Positions 55,033 through 62,816 of a stretch of DNA of 64,000 bases are shown here, in pieces. The position numbers were made by a program, and so were the translations under genes. Numbering within the stretch: position 1 is the first letter of the stretch; each line of letters starts with the position of its first letter. A model generated the notes under the pieces. That model had not been told where the DNA came from. It made no database searches and saw only the letters and a list, made by a program, of their open reading frames with translations. Origin of the DNA: Hymenobacter telluris (lineage in GTDB: Bacteria > Bacteroidota > Bacteroidia > Cytophagales > Hymenobacteraceae); NCBI RefSeq assembly GCF_017313265.1, contig NZ_JAFLQZ010000002.1:372001-436000 (forward strand), in the 5' to 3' direction.

Positions 55033-55614
55033 ATGAAGCTTACTAGCAATGCTTTAGAGAAATCCGCTTCTGCTCGCCAGCCGGACAGTTGCCAGTTGTT
55101 CAAGCATTTGTTTCAGCTACACGCGCCAGGGATATACCGCTTGGCGTACACTCATTTGCATTCACGCGCTGAGGCCCAGGAAATTGTGCAGGAGTGCTTC
55201 CTGAAATTCTGGGAGAAGCGCCGCGAGGTAAGTTCTGATGCCGCCGCTATTAAGGGTTACCTCTATACCTCTGCTTACCACGCCATCCTGAATCAGGTGC
55301 GGCGCCAGCACAATTGGGTGTACCAGGATTATCCCCCGCACCTTACCGTGGAGCAGGAGCCGCCAACTGCTGAGTTGGAATACCAGGAGCTTACCCTGTG
55401 CTACACGCACGCAGTTGCCCAGCTACCCACCAAACGGCGGGAAATATTTTCAATGAGCCGGCAAGAAGGCTTGTCGAACGCCACGATTGCGCAGAAATTG
55501 AACATTTCTATTAAAACCGTAGAGGCCCAAATAACTCAGTCGCTCAAGTTCCTGCGCACCTGTTTTCAAGCACACGGCGCTACCGTGACGCTCCTGCTGC
55601 TGGTGTTACAGTAG
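55033..55614 (+). CDS. ECF sigma factor, FecI/Bacteroidota expansion type
   Basis: ATG 55033 (MKLTSNALEKSASARQ) gives 193 aa. Region 2 is FKHLFQLHAPGIYRLAYTHLHSRAEAQEIVQECFLKFWEKR with the helix for -10 recognition; region 4 is AVAQLPTKRREIFSMSRQEGLSNATIAQKLNISIKTVEAQITQSL. It matches the Bacteroidota sigma group that normally works with FecR anti-sigmas and TonB receptors for glycan use. Here no canonical FecR follows; a short FecR-like protein and a rhamnogalacturonan lyase are divergent from it, so control of that pair is a reasonable inference. A C-terminal hydrophobic tail (TVTLLLLVLQ) is unusual. Confidence 0.88.
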   Translation: MKLTSNALEKSASARQPDSCQLFKHLFQLHAPGIYRLAYTHLHSRAEAQEIVQECFLKFWEKRREVSSDAAAIKGYLYTSAYHAILNQVRRQHNWVYQDYPPHLTVEQEPPTAELEYQELTLCYTHAVAQLPTKRREIFSMSRQEGLSNATIAQKLNISIKTVEAQITQSLKFLRTCFQAHGATVTLLLLVLQ

Positions 55615-56020
55615 CCAAGCCAAGTAAGCTTAGGCGGAATAGCCGCATTGCGGTGCAAAAACCGATAGTACGACTCTCACCGCTGCGCGGCTCAGAAAAA
55701 AGACAGGAATGATGGTATTTTGATAAGAGCCTTCACCTCGGCTTATCAAGCAGATGCATACTTTTTGTAGCACACCTGAGCAGCCCTACTGCGCCTTACT
55801 TAATCATCTGCAAGCATTATAGAAGTGCCACGGCGTCAACCCAAAACGTATTACATAACGCGGAATGCCGCGCTGATTTCGATAATGCCGCCTCCAAGCT
55901 AGCAGTCGAATTGAGTGCCTAAACTGCTTCAGCTATTGCGCTATACCGCACGTATTGGCTTGTAGGATTTCAAAATAAAAACGCCACTTAACATTGCTGC
56001 TAAATGGCGTCTTCATTCTG
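55615..56020. other. Intergenic region between sigma gene and tRNA
   Basis: About 405 bases with no convincing ORF, repeat or terminator; AT content rises toward the tRNA 3' flank (55960-56000). The tRNA terminator is not obvious. Confidence 0.45.
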
Positions 56021-56093
56021 AGCGAGAAACGAGGCTCGAACTCGCGACCCTCAGCTTGGGAAGCTGATGCTCTACCAACTGAGCTACTCTCGC
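56021..56093 (-). tRNA. tRNA-Gly (CCC)
   Basis: On the minus strand the 73-base sequence folds fully: acceptor GCGAGAG/TTCTCGC (last pair G-T), D arm GCTC...GAGC, anticodon stem TCAGC/GCTGA with loop TTCCCAA (anticodon CCC), variable loop GGGTC, T arm GCGAG TTCGAAC CTCGT, discriminator T. CCA is not encoded. It reads GGG codons. Confidence 0.93.
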
Positions 56094-56252
56094 GGGGTTT
56101 GGTGAAACAAAAGTACGCGCTGAAAATCAAATTACAACCTATACTGGTTTTGAAGAGGCTGCGAGTACCCAACGGGAATTCAACAGGCCGTTTGTGGGTT
56201 TCAACCCAACGGGATTTGTACTCCGTATGCTTTATTCACCAATTCGGTTTCT

Positions 56253-56486
56253 ATGGCTCCGCTTCCTCCTGTTACGCGCCGTTTGGTAGGGCGCTTGAAC
56301 ATGCTGGCTGGCTTTATGCTGCTAGTAGCACTGATACTGCGTATCTATGTTACGTATTATGCTTATCAACAGGCAGGTATTGCCGCGCTGCTCAATCGGG
56401 AGCTAGTCGTTAGCCTGTTGTTGCTGGTGGGTGGAGTGTTGTTATTGCGGCTAGGATGGAGCATGGCCCGGCGAAGCAGAGTGTAG
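56253..56486 (+). CDS. Small two-helix membrane protein
   Basis: The 77-aa protein has two hydrophobic segments (MLAGFMLLVALILRIYVTYY, about residues 17-37, and LVVSLLLLVGGVLLLRLGW, about 51-69), with basic ends (RRLVGRLN and MARRSRV) placing N and C termini in the cytoplasm. No known family. It is 58 bases before the GNAT gene start and on the same strand, but the GNAT gene has its own -7 box. Confidence 0.6.
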   Translation: MAPLPPVTRRLVGRLNMLAGFMLLVALILRIYVTYYAYQQAGIAALLNRELVVSLLLLVGGVLLLRLGWSMARRSRV

Positions 56487-56530
56487 CTGGCCGACCCGGA
56501 AGTGGTGGCCGCCGGATTTCCGGGCTTGCG

Positions 56531-56538
56531 TAACTTTG
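56531..56538 (+). promoter_or_regulatory. Promoter -7 box before the second GNAT gene
   Basis: TAACTTTG matches TAnnTTTG exactly and ends only 6 bases before ATG 56545. Transcription would start close to the ATG, suggesting a leaderless or nearly leaderless mRNA, and it rules out the TTG at 56536. Confidence 0.5.
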
Positions 56539-56544
56539 GCCTCT

Positions 56545-57081
56545 ATGTCGTCACCACTTGTTATTTCTGTTGCCCGCCGCAACGCGGCCACGGCCGCGCA
56601 ACTGGCTGCCCTGGGGCGCCAAACCTTTCAAGATACTTTTGCCGCCGATAACAGCCCGGAAGATATGGCGGCTTACTTGGCGGCTACTTTCTCTGAAGAA
56701 AAGCAGCTAGCCGAATTAGAAGATAAAGACACCGTGTTTCTGCTGGCTCGTATGCAGCAGGAGCTAGTGGGGTACGCCAAGCTGAATTTTAATTCAACAT
56801 TGGGCGTGGAACCTGGCAAGAAACCTGATGTGCGAATGGAAATTGCGCGGCTGTACGTGCGCGAAGATTGGGTCGGGACGGGCTTAGGGGCGTCGCTGAT
56901 GCGGCGCATTATCGAGGAAGCGCGGCAGCAAGCCTGCCGCTCGGTGGTGCTGGGAGTGTGGGAAAAGAACCAGCGGGCCATTGCTTTTTATCAGCGTTTT
57001 GGCTTTAAGGTAATCGGGCAGCACGAGTTTTCATTGGGCTCGGATAAGCAAAACGACCTGATCATGCGTAAGGGCCTATAA
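56545..57081 (+). CDS. GNAT N-acetyltransferase
   Basis: ATG 56545 (MSSPLVISVARRNAATAAQL) gives 178 aa. Acetyl-CoA binding is seen in MEIARLYVREDWVGTGLGASLMRR (motif A, V-x-x-D-W-x-G-x-G-x-G-L) and VVLGVWEKNQRAIAFYQRFGFKVIGQHEFSLG (motif B and the usual Tyr). It resembles PaiA/spermidine-type acetyltransferases, but the substrate is inferred only. The lipoprotein gene downstream overlaps no bases; spacing to its preferred start is 74 bases. Confidence 0.9.
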   Translation: MSSPLVISVARRNAATAAQLAALGRQTFQDTFAADNSPEDMAAYLAATFSEEKQLAELEDKDTVFLLARMQQELVGYAKLNFNSTLGVEPGKKPDVRMEIARLYVREDWVGTGLGASLMRRIIEEARQQACRSVVLGVWEKNQRAIAFYQRFGFKVIGQHEFSLGSDKQNDLIMRKGL

Positions 57082-57155
57082 AAGTGAAGTTACGCTTCTG
57101 CTTTACCTTTATGCCTTACTCTGTTGTCTGCGTGAGAAATACCAACCCCGTCTGG

Positions 57156-58220
57156 ATGTCGTTGTGGTGCCGTCGGGCGGCGTGGTGGCCGGCCTGCGCG
57201 TGGCTGCTGACCGCCTGTGCGCTCGATGCGGAAAAGAAGGTGCCGGCAGCATTGCCCACTGGGCATTATGAAGGCCAGGTTAGCTACCAGGGCACAGAAC
57301 TGCGGACAATATTGGATTTGCGCGAAGCCCGCCCTGGCCAATTAGAAGCCGATGTGCACTTCCCAGACGTACCCGACCTGGACTTCTCCGCCGCCAACTT
57401 AATTTATACGGAACCCCAACTGCGTTTCGACGAAGGGCTGCCAACAGGTGGCATTGATATTACAGCCGTGCAGGAAGGCGACTTTCTGCGCGGCGTATTT
57501 ACCCTGGACAGTGTGCGGGCCGACTTTGTGTGGGTGCGGCGCGGGCAACCCGAAGCCCGTGCCTACCAACAGAAGCAACTCGCCGCGCAGCCCCGGCTAG
57601 GCGCCCCGGCCCTTACTTTGCTAGTGCCAAACGACACGATCAGCCAGCATAGTGCCGTAGCATTGTTTACCGATGCCACTCACCAAGGAACTGCCACTGC
57701 CCGCGCAGTTCAATTAACTGACCAAGGCTTTGTAACCACAGTGGTTACGGTGGCGCCAACTGCTTTTCCTGATTCTGCCACGCTCCGGACGGCCGCTGCC
57801 GTGCTGCTGGCGCTACGCCGGGCCCCCACCACCGATACTACGCGCATTGGGCTATGGGTGAGCGGCAGTATTGCGGCGGCAGTAGCGCCCGCAGCCACGT
57901 TGCCGAAGCCCGCGGCGGCATTTGTGGTATTGGAAAACGTACCTATAGCCTCCAGCGAAGAGGCGAAGCCTTTTCAGGTGCTGGCCCGCCAGCGGATACC
58001 GGTGCTGGCGCTGTACGCCGCAGCCGACACGTCCTTCAGTATGGCAACTAGTACCACTCGGCTGCGCACGGCTCTGGGTGTCCGGCGTAGTACACTCCGC
58101 ACTTTCCCGAAAGCTGATGCCAACTTCCGGGTGCCGGGCAGCCTGAATTCAGATGGTAAGTGGACCTGGCCTCAGCCGGCTTCGGGCTACGTGGAGGCCA
58201 TCCGGCAGTGGCGGAAGTAA
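57156..58220 (+). CDS. Degenerate alpha/beta-hydrolase-like lipoprotein
   Basis: ATG 57156 (MSLWCRRAAWWPACAWLLTAC) gives 354 aa with a lipobox LLTAC; earlier ATG/GTG starts at 57111 and 57084 only lengthen the N terminus. Residues 30-150 form a barrel domain (GHYEGQVSYQGTELRTILDL, DFSAANLIYTEPQLRF) found before hydrolase domains in secreted Bacteroidota proteins. In the hydrolase part the nucleophile elbow reads RIGLWVSGSIAAAV instead of GxSxGG, and the usual catalytic His near the C terminus reads FPKADANFRVPG, with Asn in place. It is probably catalytically inactive and may act as a binding protein. Confidence 0.7.
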   Translation: MSLWCRRAAWWPACAWLLTACALDAEKKVPAALPTGHYEGQVSYQGTELRTILDLREARPGQLEADVHFPDVPDLDFSAANLIYTEPQLRFDEGLPTGGIDITAVQEGDFLRGVFTLDSVRADFVWVRRGQPEARAYQQKQLAAQPRLGAPALTLLVPNDTISQHSAVALFTDATHQGTATARAVQLTDQGFVTTVVTVAPTAFPDSATLRTAAAVLLALRRAPTTDTTRIGLWVSGSIAAAVAPAATLPKPAAAFVVLENVPIASSEEAKPFQVLARQRIPVLALYAAADTSFSMATSTTRLRTALGVRRSTLRTFPKADANFRVPGSLNSDGKWTWPQPASGYVEAIRQWRK

Positions 58221-58247
58221 CGGCTGGCTAATCGTAGCCGCCGCAGC

Positions 58248-60551
58248 CTACAGAACCAGCAGCCCCTTCTCGCGCAGCAGCAGCCACGCCGGCGACTCCA
58301 GGAACCGCTCGAATGACTGGTTAGCAGGGAAGGAGCGGGCTACGTCTTTTAGTAACAGCTTGGTATCGTAATCCTGGGTCAGGCCAGCCAGCAGCTGTTG
58401 CAGCCACGGCCCTAGTGCACTCGGCACGGTTACCTCGAAATCTTCGGCTTGCTCGTAAAAGGTCAGGACGGCGCGGGGGCCTTTTTTGCCGGGTTCCTGC
58501 CGCAGCTCGGGCGCGTTGCCCAGCCAGAACAGCCGCTGATTTTGCTTGGCGAAATCGGGTTTGCCGGGTTCCTGCAACGCCTGCTCGATGAGGTGGCGCG
58601 GAACCGTCGTTTTCGGCACCCGGAAATCAAACCAAAAGCTCAGCGGCTCCTGCAAGGCCACGCCGTGCAGGTAGTTGTAGAGCGCCTTGGCCAGCCCCGG
58701 CCCGAACTGCTCGTGGTCGGTGCCGGTGGGGTCGTCGTGCCACAGGTCGTTCCAGGCAAAAGGGCCGGGCTCGGGGCCCACGGCTACCACCTGGTACTTT
58801 GCGGGGTTCTTGCCCACGGGCGAGTGCGCCGTCATCGAGAAGCGGTGCCAGTAGCCGCTTTGCACGATGCCGGCCGCAAACAGCTGCCGCACCACTTCCA
58901 GGCTATCCACGGTTTCCTGGGCGGTTTCAGTCGGGAAGCCGTACATCAGGTAGGCGTGCACCATGATGCCGGCCTGCGTGAAACCGTCCGTCACGCGGGC
59001 CACCTGCCCAATCGTGACGCCCTTTTCCATCAAAGCCAGCAGCCGGTCCGACGCCACCTCCAGCCCCCCCGATACCGCAATGCAGCCCGAAGCCGCCAGC
59101 AGCCGGCACAGGTCGGGTGTGAAGGTTTTCTCGAAGCGGATGTTGCCCCACCACGTAATACTCACGCGCCGCTTGAGTAGTTCGATGGCCAGGTCGCGCA
59201 GGGCCAATGGCGGCGCGGCTTCGTCCACGAAGTGAAAGCCGGTCTGGCCGGTTTGAGCAATGATTTGCTCGATACGGTCTACCAGCAGCGTGGCCGGCGC
59301 TGTTTCGTAGCGCGCAATGTAGTCCAGCGTGACGTCGCAGAACGAGCAGCGCTTCCAGTAGCAGCCGTGCGCCACCGTGAGCTTGTTCCAGCGCCCGTCG
59401 CTCCAGAGGCGGTGCATGGGGTTCAGCACCTCAATCACCGACAGATACTCGCTCAACAGCAAATCCGAATAATCGGGCGTGCCTACCTCCGGGTGCGGAA
59501 TATTAGGATGCGGGTGATTAATGTATTCCACTTCACCGGCCGCATTGCGCAGGAACGTACGCTGAAAAGTCTGAGTTGCCGGTTGTGAGTTGCCGGCTGT
59601 GAGTTGATGGTTATAAGATGTTGGCTGAAATAATAAGAAGGCAGGGTTGCCGGCTAACGATAATTCCGTAGTCAGCTGGTCACTGGCAACCGGCAACTGG
59701 CAACTGATATGCTCCAACAAACGCAGCCACGGACCTTCGCCATCATCCAGCGTCAGGTAGTCGATGTAATCGAAAAAGCGGGGCTCCCGAATCTGGCGCA
59801 GCTCGGTGTTGGGGTAGCCGCCGCCCATCAGCGTTTTGGCGTTCGGGCTGACTTCCTTGATGCGGCCGGCCAGCCGAAGCGCCCCGTACAGGTTGCCCGG
59901 AAACGGTACCGTAAACCCCACCACGTCGGGCTGCACCCGCGCCACTAGCTCATCGGCCAGCTCCAGTAGCATAGTGTCCAGCAGGTTAGGCGGCGCGAGC
60001 AGGGCCTCATGCATGGCGTCAAACGTGGTGGCCGACATGCCCAGCTTTTCGGCGTAGCGCGAAAAGCCGAACTGCGGCCCCACGGTTTCCTTGATTAAGT
60101 CGCCGAGGTCTTCCAGATACAATGTGGCGAGGTGGCGGGCCTGGTCGGTGAGGCCCATGCTACCGAAGGCCGTTTCCAGGTCGGCCACGTTGTCGAAGCG
60201 GCCGGCTTCGGGCAGAAACCGGCTGTGGCAGATGCGCGGCGCCAGCGTGTTGTCCTTGTTTTGCAGGAAGCGGATAACCGGCTCGATGGTGCTGAGGTAG
60301 CTGCGCTGGAGCCGCAGCATCCGGCGGGCGTTGTCGCTGAGCTTGAAGCTGCCCGCTTCAATGGCCGCAAACACCCGGCGCAGCCCCGCCTGCGAAAACA
60401 GTTTTAGTACCAGTTCCAGCCCCAAATCTACCTGCGTAACCCGAGTGTAGCCGCGCCCTCCCAGAAAGCCTTTCAGGTAGGCAGTGGCCGGATACGGCGT
60501 ATTCAGCTGCGTAAGCGGCGGGGTAACAAGCAGGATGCGAAGGTCAGACAC
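58248..60551 (-). CDS. B12-binding-type radical SAM protein
   Basis: The start is taken as GTG 60551 (VSDLRILLVTPPLTQLNTPY): a TAnnTTTG box at 60579-60586 excludes the frame's earlier start at 60605. About 767 aa. Residues 1-250 form a cobalamin-binding-like Rossmann domain (PDVVGFTVPFPGNLYGALRL, LMGGGYPNTELRQI). The radical SAM cluster motif is GCYWKRCSFCD (about residue 395; CX4CX2C spacing), followed by VDRIEQIIAQTG and a TIM-barrel (GGLEVASDRLLALMEKGV). A 45-residue insert near residues 282-327 is a palindromic repeat (see 59570-59706). The reaction is unknown. It converges on the hydrolase-like gene. Confidence 0.88.
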   Translation of the reverse strand: MSDLRILLVTPPLTQLNTPYPATAYLKGFLGGRGYTRVTQVDLGLELVLKLFSQAGLRRVFAAIEAGSFKLSDNARRMLRLQRSYLSTIEPVIRFLQNKDNTLAPRICHSRFLPEAGRFDNVADLETAFGSMGLTDQARHLATLYLEDLGDLIKETVGPQFGFSRYAEKLGMSATTFDAMHEALLAPPNLLDTMLLELADELVARVQPDVVGFTVPFPGNLYGALRLAGRIKEVSPNAKTLMGGGYPNTELRQIREPRFFDYIDYLTLDDGEGPWLRLLEHISCQLPVASDQLTTELSLAGNPAFLLFQPTSYNHQLTAGNSQPATQTFQRTFLRNAAGEVEYINHPHPNIPHPEVGTPDYSDLLLSEYLSVIEVLNPMHRLWSDGRWNKLTVAHGCYWKRCSFCDVTLDYIARYETAPATLLVDRIEQIIAQTGQTGFHFVDEAAPPLALRDLAIELLKRRVSITWWGNIRFEKTFTPDLCRLLAASGCIAVSGGLEVASDRLLALMEKGVTIGQVARVTDGFTQAGIMVHAYLMYGFPTETAQETVDSLEVVRQLFAAGIVQSGYWHRFSMTAHSPVGKNPAKYQVVAVGPEPGPFAWNDLWHDDPTGTDHEQFGPGLAKALYNYLHGVALQEPLSFWFDFRVPKTTVPRHLIEQALQEPGKPDFAKQNQRLFWLGNAPELRQEPGKKGPRAVLTFYEQAEDFEVTVPSALGPWLQQLLAGLTQDYDTKLLLKDVARSFPANQSFERFLESPAWLLLREKGLLVL
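59570..59706. repeat. Palindromic element inserted in frame in the radical SAM gene
   Basis: agttgccggttg (59574-59585) and caaccggcaact (59687-59698) are perfect reverse complements; both flanks carry further gttgcc/ggcaac units. The 137-bp element adds about 45 residues with no stop in the coding frame, between LRLLEH and TFQRTFLRN. The encoded stretch is Gln/Thr/Leu-rich and unlike the rest of the protein. Confidence 0.82.
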
Positions 60552-60578
60552 GGTAGCAACAACAAACGAGGCGGACCG

Positions 60579-60586
60579 CAAAGATA
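60579..60586 (-). promoter_or_regulatory. Promoter -7 box of the radical SAM gene
   Basis: TATCTTTG on the minus strand matches TAnnTTTG exactly. It lies about 28 bases before GTG 60551 and inside the longer open frame, which fixes translation to a start downstream. Confidence 0.6.
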
Positions 60587-60626
60587 CGGCTCGATGAAAC
60601 GCCAAGCGGCCTACTGTCGTTCCGTT

Positions 60627-62114
60627 CTACTGCCCCATCTTCATCAACGAGGGGTTCAGTCGCAAATACACCTGCGCCGAAACGGGCGTAGAGCCATAGT
60701 AGGCCTTAATATCGGCATCGGGCCGGTATACGGTGGCCTGGGCGCCCAGCGTAAGGTCGGTGCGGGCTAGCTGGGCCACGCGGTAGTTGGCGCCCAGCGT
60801 AAGAGCGTGCACGTTGTAGTTGAGGTGGCCCGTATCGGGCGCGTTGCGCGGAATTTGCAGCTCCTCGTCGGATTTCTGCACAAACTCGTAGCGGCCGTAC
60901 ACGGCGGGCTTGCCAAGCTGCACATTGGTTTCGGCTAGTACCGAGTGCGAAGCCGGGTCGGTGTGGCCGTCGGCTACGTGCTGGTTCATGCCCCATATCA
61001 GCGCCGAGGTGATGTAGCGGTAGTCGCCCCACACGTTGCTTTGGATGATGGAAGCCGTGGTGCGCTTCACGTCTTCGTCGATGTGCAGCTCCTCAGGGCT
61101 CTTGATGAATGCGCGGCTGACCTGCAAGGCCAGACTAGGGGTGGGGTTCCAGTTCAGGCGGCCCGCCCACGAGTCGGCGCGGGGCTTGTCGAAGCCGTAG
61201 CGGTGCTCGTTGGGCTCCCGGCCCGTGAAGTTAGAGCCTTCCAGCTTGAACTGCTTATAGCGCAACCCCAGCGTGGCTACCCCAAACGTAATATGCGTAG
61301 CGTCCTGCCAATGGTGGCCCAGCGCGGCATCGGGGTTGGGCATGGCCGAAATCCGGTGCATGAAAGCCACTGGCCCAATGGCCGGCTCACCAGGGTAGCC
61401 GAGGTAAGCAGTCAGGTCAACATCTTCGTTGAAAGCGTGCGTGTAGGCCACGCTCAGCGCCGAAAACAGGTCGTGGGGGTGCTGGCGGTCTACCAGGGGC
61501 TGGCCTTTGTACGCTTCCCCGCTTTGGAACAGCAGCGGGTAGCCGTTGCCGCTTTCCGTGAGGGGGTCCAAGGAAAGCATGGCCGTCAGGTTCAGTAACC
61601 CTTTCTCGCCAATCGGGCGCTGGGCCATGGTCATAAACCAGTTGGGGGCGCCAAACGCCCCGCCGCCCCGCTGGCCGGCGTCGCGCCCCAGGTTCTGGCG
61701 GGAGTAGCGCACGTTCACAGCCCCGTGGTTCATCACCATCCACGGCCCGTGGTGGCTCATCCACATGTACATGGGCGTGTTGTCGGGGTTCCAGGCAGTG
61801 CCCGAGCCGTTGCGGTTCATGGGCAGGTTGCGCGAGTAGGCGTGGCTCATGTTCATGCCCATACCCTCATGGCCCATAGCACCGTGGTTCATGCCCGCGT
61901 GGTTCATGTGCGCGTGGCTGGTATCAGCAGGCGCCATACCGGGCATCTGGTGGCCTTGGTGCTGACTGTGGTTCATGGGGGCGGCGCGCCGCGTGGTGTC
62001 GGCTGCCGCTGGTTTGGTAGCCGGCATCTGGTGCCCTTCGTGCTGGCTGTAAGCAAGCGTGCTAGCCAATGGCAGCAGGCTGGCCAGGAAAAATGCGTGT
62101 TTGAGAGGTGCCAT
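60627..62114 (-). CDS. His/Met-rich exported protein with outer-membrane-barrel-like body (metal-linked)
   Basis: The 495-aa protein has a signal peptide ending LAYSQ. Residues 24-100 carry many His and Met in HEGHQMP, HQGHQMPGM, HMNHAGMNHGAMGHEGMGMNM, a composition seen in copper- or silver-binding periplasmic segments. The rest is beta-rich with Trp/Tyr strand ends (WMSHHGPWMVMNHG, LGLRYKQFKLEGS, GLNYNVHALTLGANYR, VYLRLNPSLMKMGQ), suggesting an outer-membrane barrel. It lies downstream of an HMA-AraC regulator on the same strand, and a terminator-like hairpin precedes its ATG by only 8 bases. Role: likely metal binding or efflux support; inferred. Confidence 0.75.
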   Translation of the reverse strand: MAPLKHAFFLASLLPLASTLAYSQHEGHQMPATKPAAADTTRRAAPMNHSQHQGHQMPGMAPADTSHAHMNHAGMNHGAMGHEGMGMNMSHAYSRNLPMNRNGSGTAWNPDNTPMYMWMSHHGPWMVMNHGAVNVRYSRQNLGRDAGQRGGGAFGAPNWFMTMAQRPIGEKGLLNLTAMLSLDPLTESGNGYPLLFQSGEAYKGQPLVDRQHPHDLFSALSVAYTHAFNEDVDLTAYLGYPGEPAIGPVAFMHRISAMPNPDAALGHHWQDATHITFGVATLGLRYKQFKLEGSNFTGREPNEHRYGFDKPRADSWAGRLNWNPTPSLALQVSRAFIKSPEELHIDEDVKRTTASIIQSNVWGDYRYITSALIWGMNQHVADGHTDPASHSVLAETNVQLGKPAVYGRYEFVQKSDEELQIPRNAPDTGHLNYNVHALTLGANYRVAQLARTDLTLGAQATVYRPDADIKAYYGSTPVSAQVYLRLNPSLMKMGQ

Positions 62115-62121
62115 AAAAAAG

Positions 62122-62160
62122 CCGGGGTATTGAAAGAAGAATCTTCTCTCAATACCCCGG
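62122..62160 (-). promoter_or_regulatory. Terminator-like hairpin just upstream of the metal-linked gene
   Basis: On the minus strand, ccggggtattga and tcaataccccgg (12 bp perfect) flank a smaller agaag/cttct stem; the right arm is followed by GCTTTTTT and then ATG 62114. The position fits either termination of the upstream HMA-AraC transcript or attenuation of the metal-linked gene. Confidence 0.65.
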
Positions 62161-62232
62161 CGGGCACTATCAGGTTATACAGAATCCGGCTGGTGTACGT
62201 GCGAAACTCGGTGGTTCAGCTTCCGCGCTGCT

Positions 62233-62805
62233 TTACGCCAACTGGTCCAGCGACAGGCGCTTAGGCATCAGGTCGCGGCGAAACTCGCTAACCGAGCGGC
62301 CAGTAACCTGCCGGAATTGGTTGCTGAGGTGCTGGCCGCTGCTATAGCGCATTTGGTCGGCAATTTCGCTTAGCGTCATTTCATTGTAGCTCAGCATTTC
62401 CTTCACCTGCTCGATTTTCAACCGAATCAGGTATTTCTCGATGGTAAGGTTGGCCGTGCGCGAAAACACCTTGCTCAGGTGCGAGTACGTGGCCGCAAAC
62501 CGGTCGGTGAGGAAAGCCGAGGTGGTAAGGGGCATACGGGCCGTACGCAGGTGCTCCAGGTATTCGGCCAGCGCGGCTTTAATCTGTTCGGTCATTTGCT
62601 CGGCCCGGCCCATGAGTACGTCAAAACCAGCTTCACGCAAGATGGGAGCCACGGCAGCCGGATCGGCAGGAGTATCCTTGTCGAGTTGGGCGTGGCCCAG
62701 CGTTACCTCGGTGGGGTGGTAACCAGCTTGTTCGAGTAGGGAGCGGACGGCTTCCACGCAACGTGGACAAACCATATTCTTGATATGAAGCAGCGTTGTT
62801 TTCAC
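62233..62805 (-). CDS. HMA-domain / AraC-type helix-turn-helix fusion regulator
   Basis: The 190-aa protein starts with a ferredoxin-like heavy-metal-associated domain (residues 1-68; KTTLLHIKNMVCPRCVEAVRSLLEQAGYHP), whose CxxC (Cys-Pro-Arg-Cys) would bind a soft metal such as Cu(I). Residues 95-185 form an AraC HTH pair (LSKVFSRTANLTIEKYLIRLKIEQVKEML, LSEIADQMRYSSGQHLSNQFRQVTGRS). Metal binding could switch DNA binding directly. It starts 11 bases after the end of the membrane-protein gene upstream and shares the strand with the metal-linked outer-membrane gene, its likely target. Similar fusions occur in Bacteroidota metal-resistance loci. Confidence 0.88.
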   Translation of the reverse strand: MKTTLLHIKNMVCPRCVEAVRSLLEQAGYHPTEVTLGHAQLDKDTPADPAAVAPILREAGFDVLMGRAEQMTEQIKAALAEYLEHLRTARMPLTTSAFLTDRFAATYSHLSKVFSRTANLTIEKYLIRLKIEQVKEMLSYNEMTLSEIADQMRYSSGQHLSNQFRQVTGRSVSEFRRDLMPKRLSLDQLA

Positions 62806-62816
62806 GGGTTACAAGG

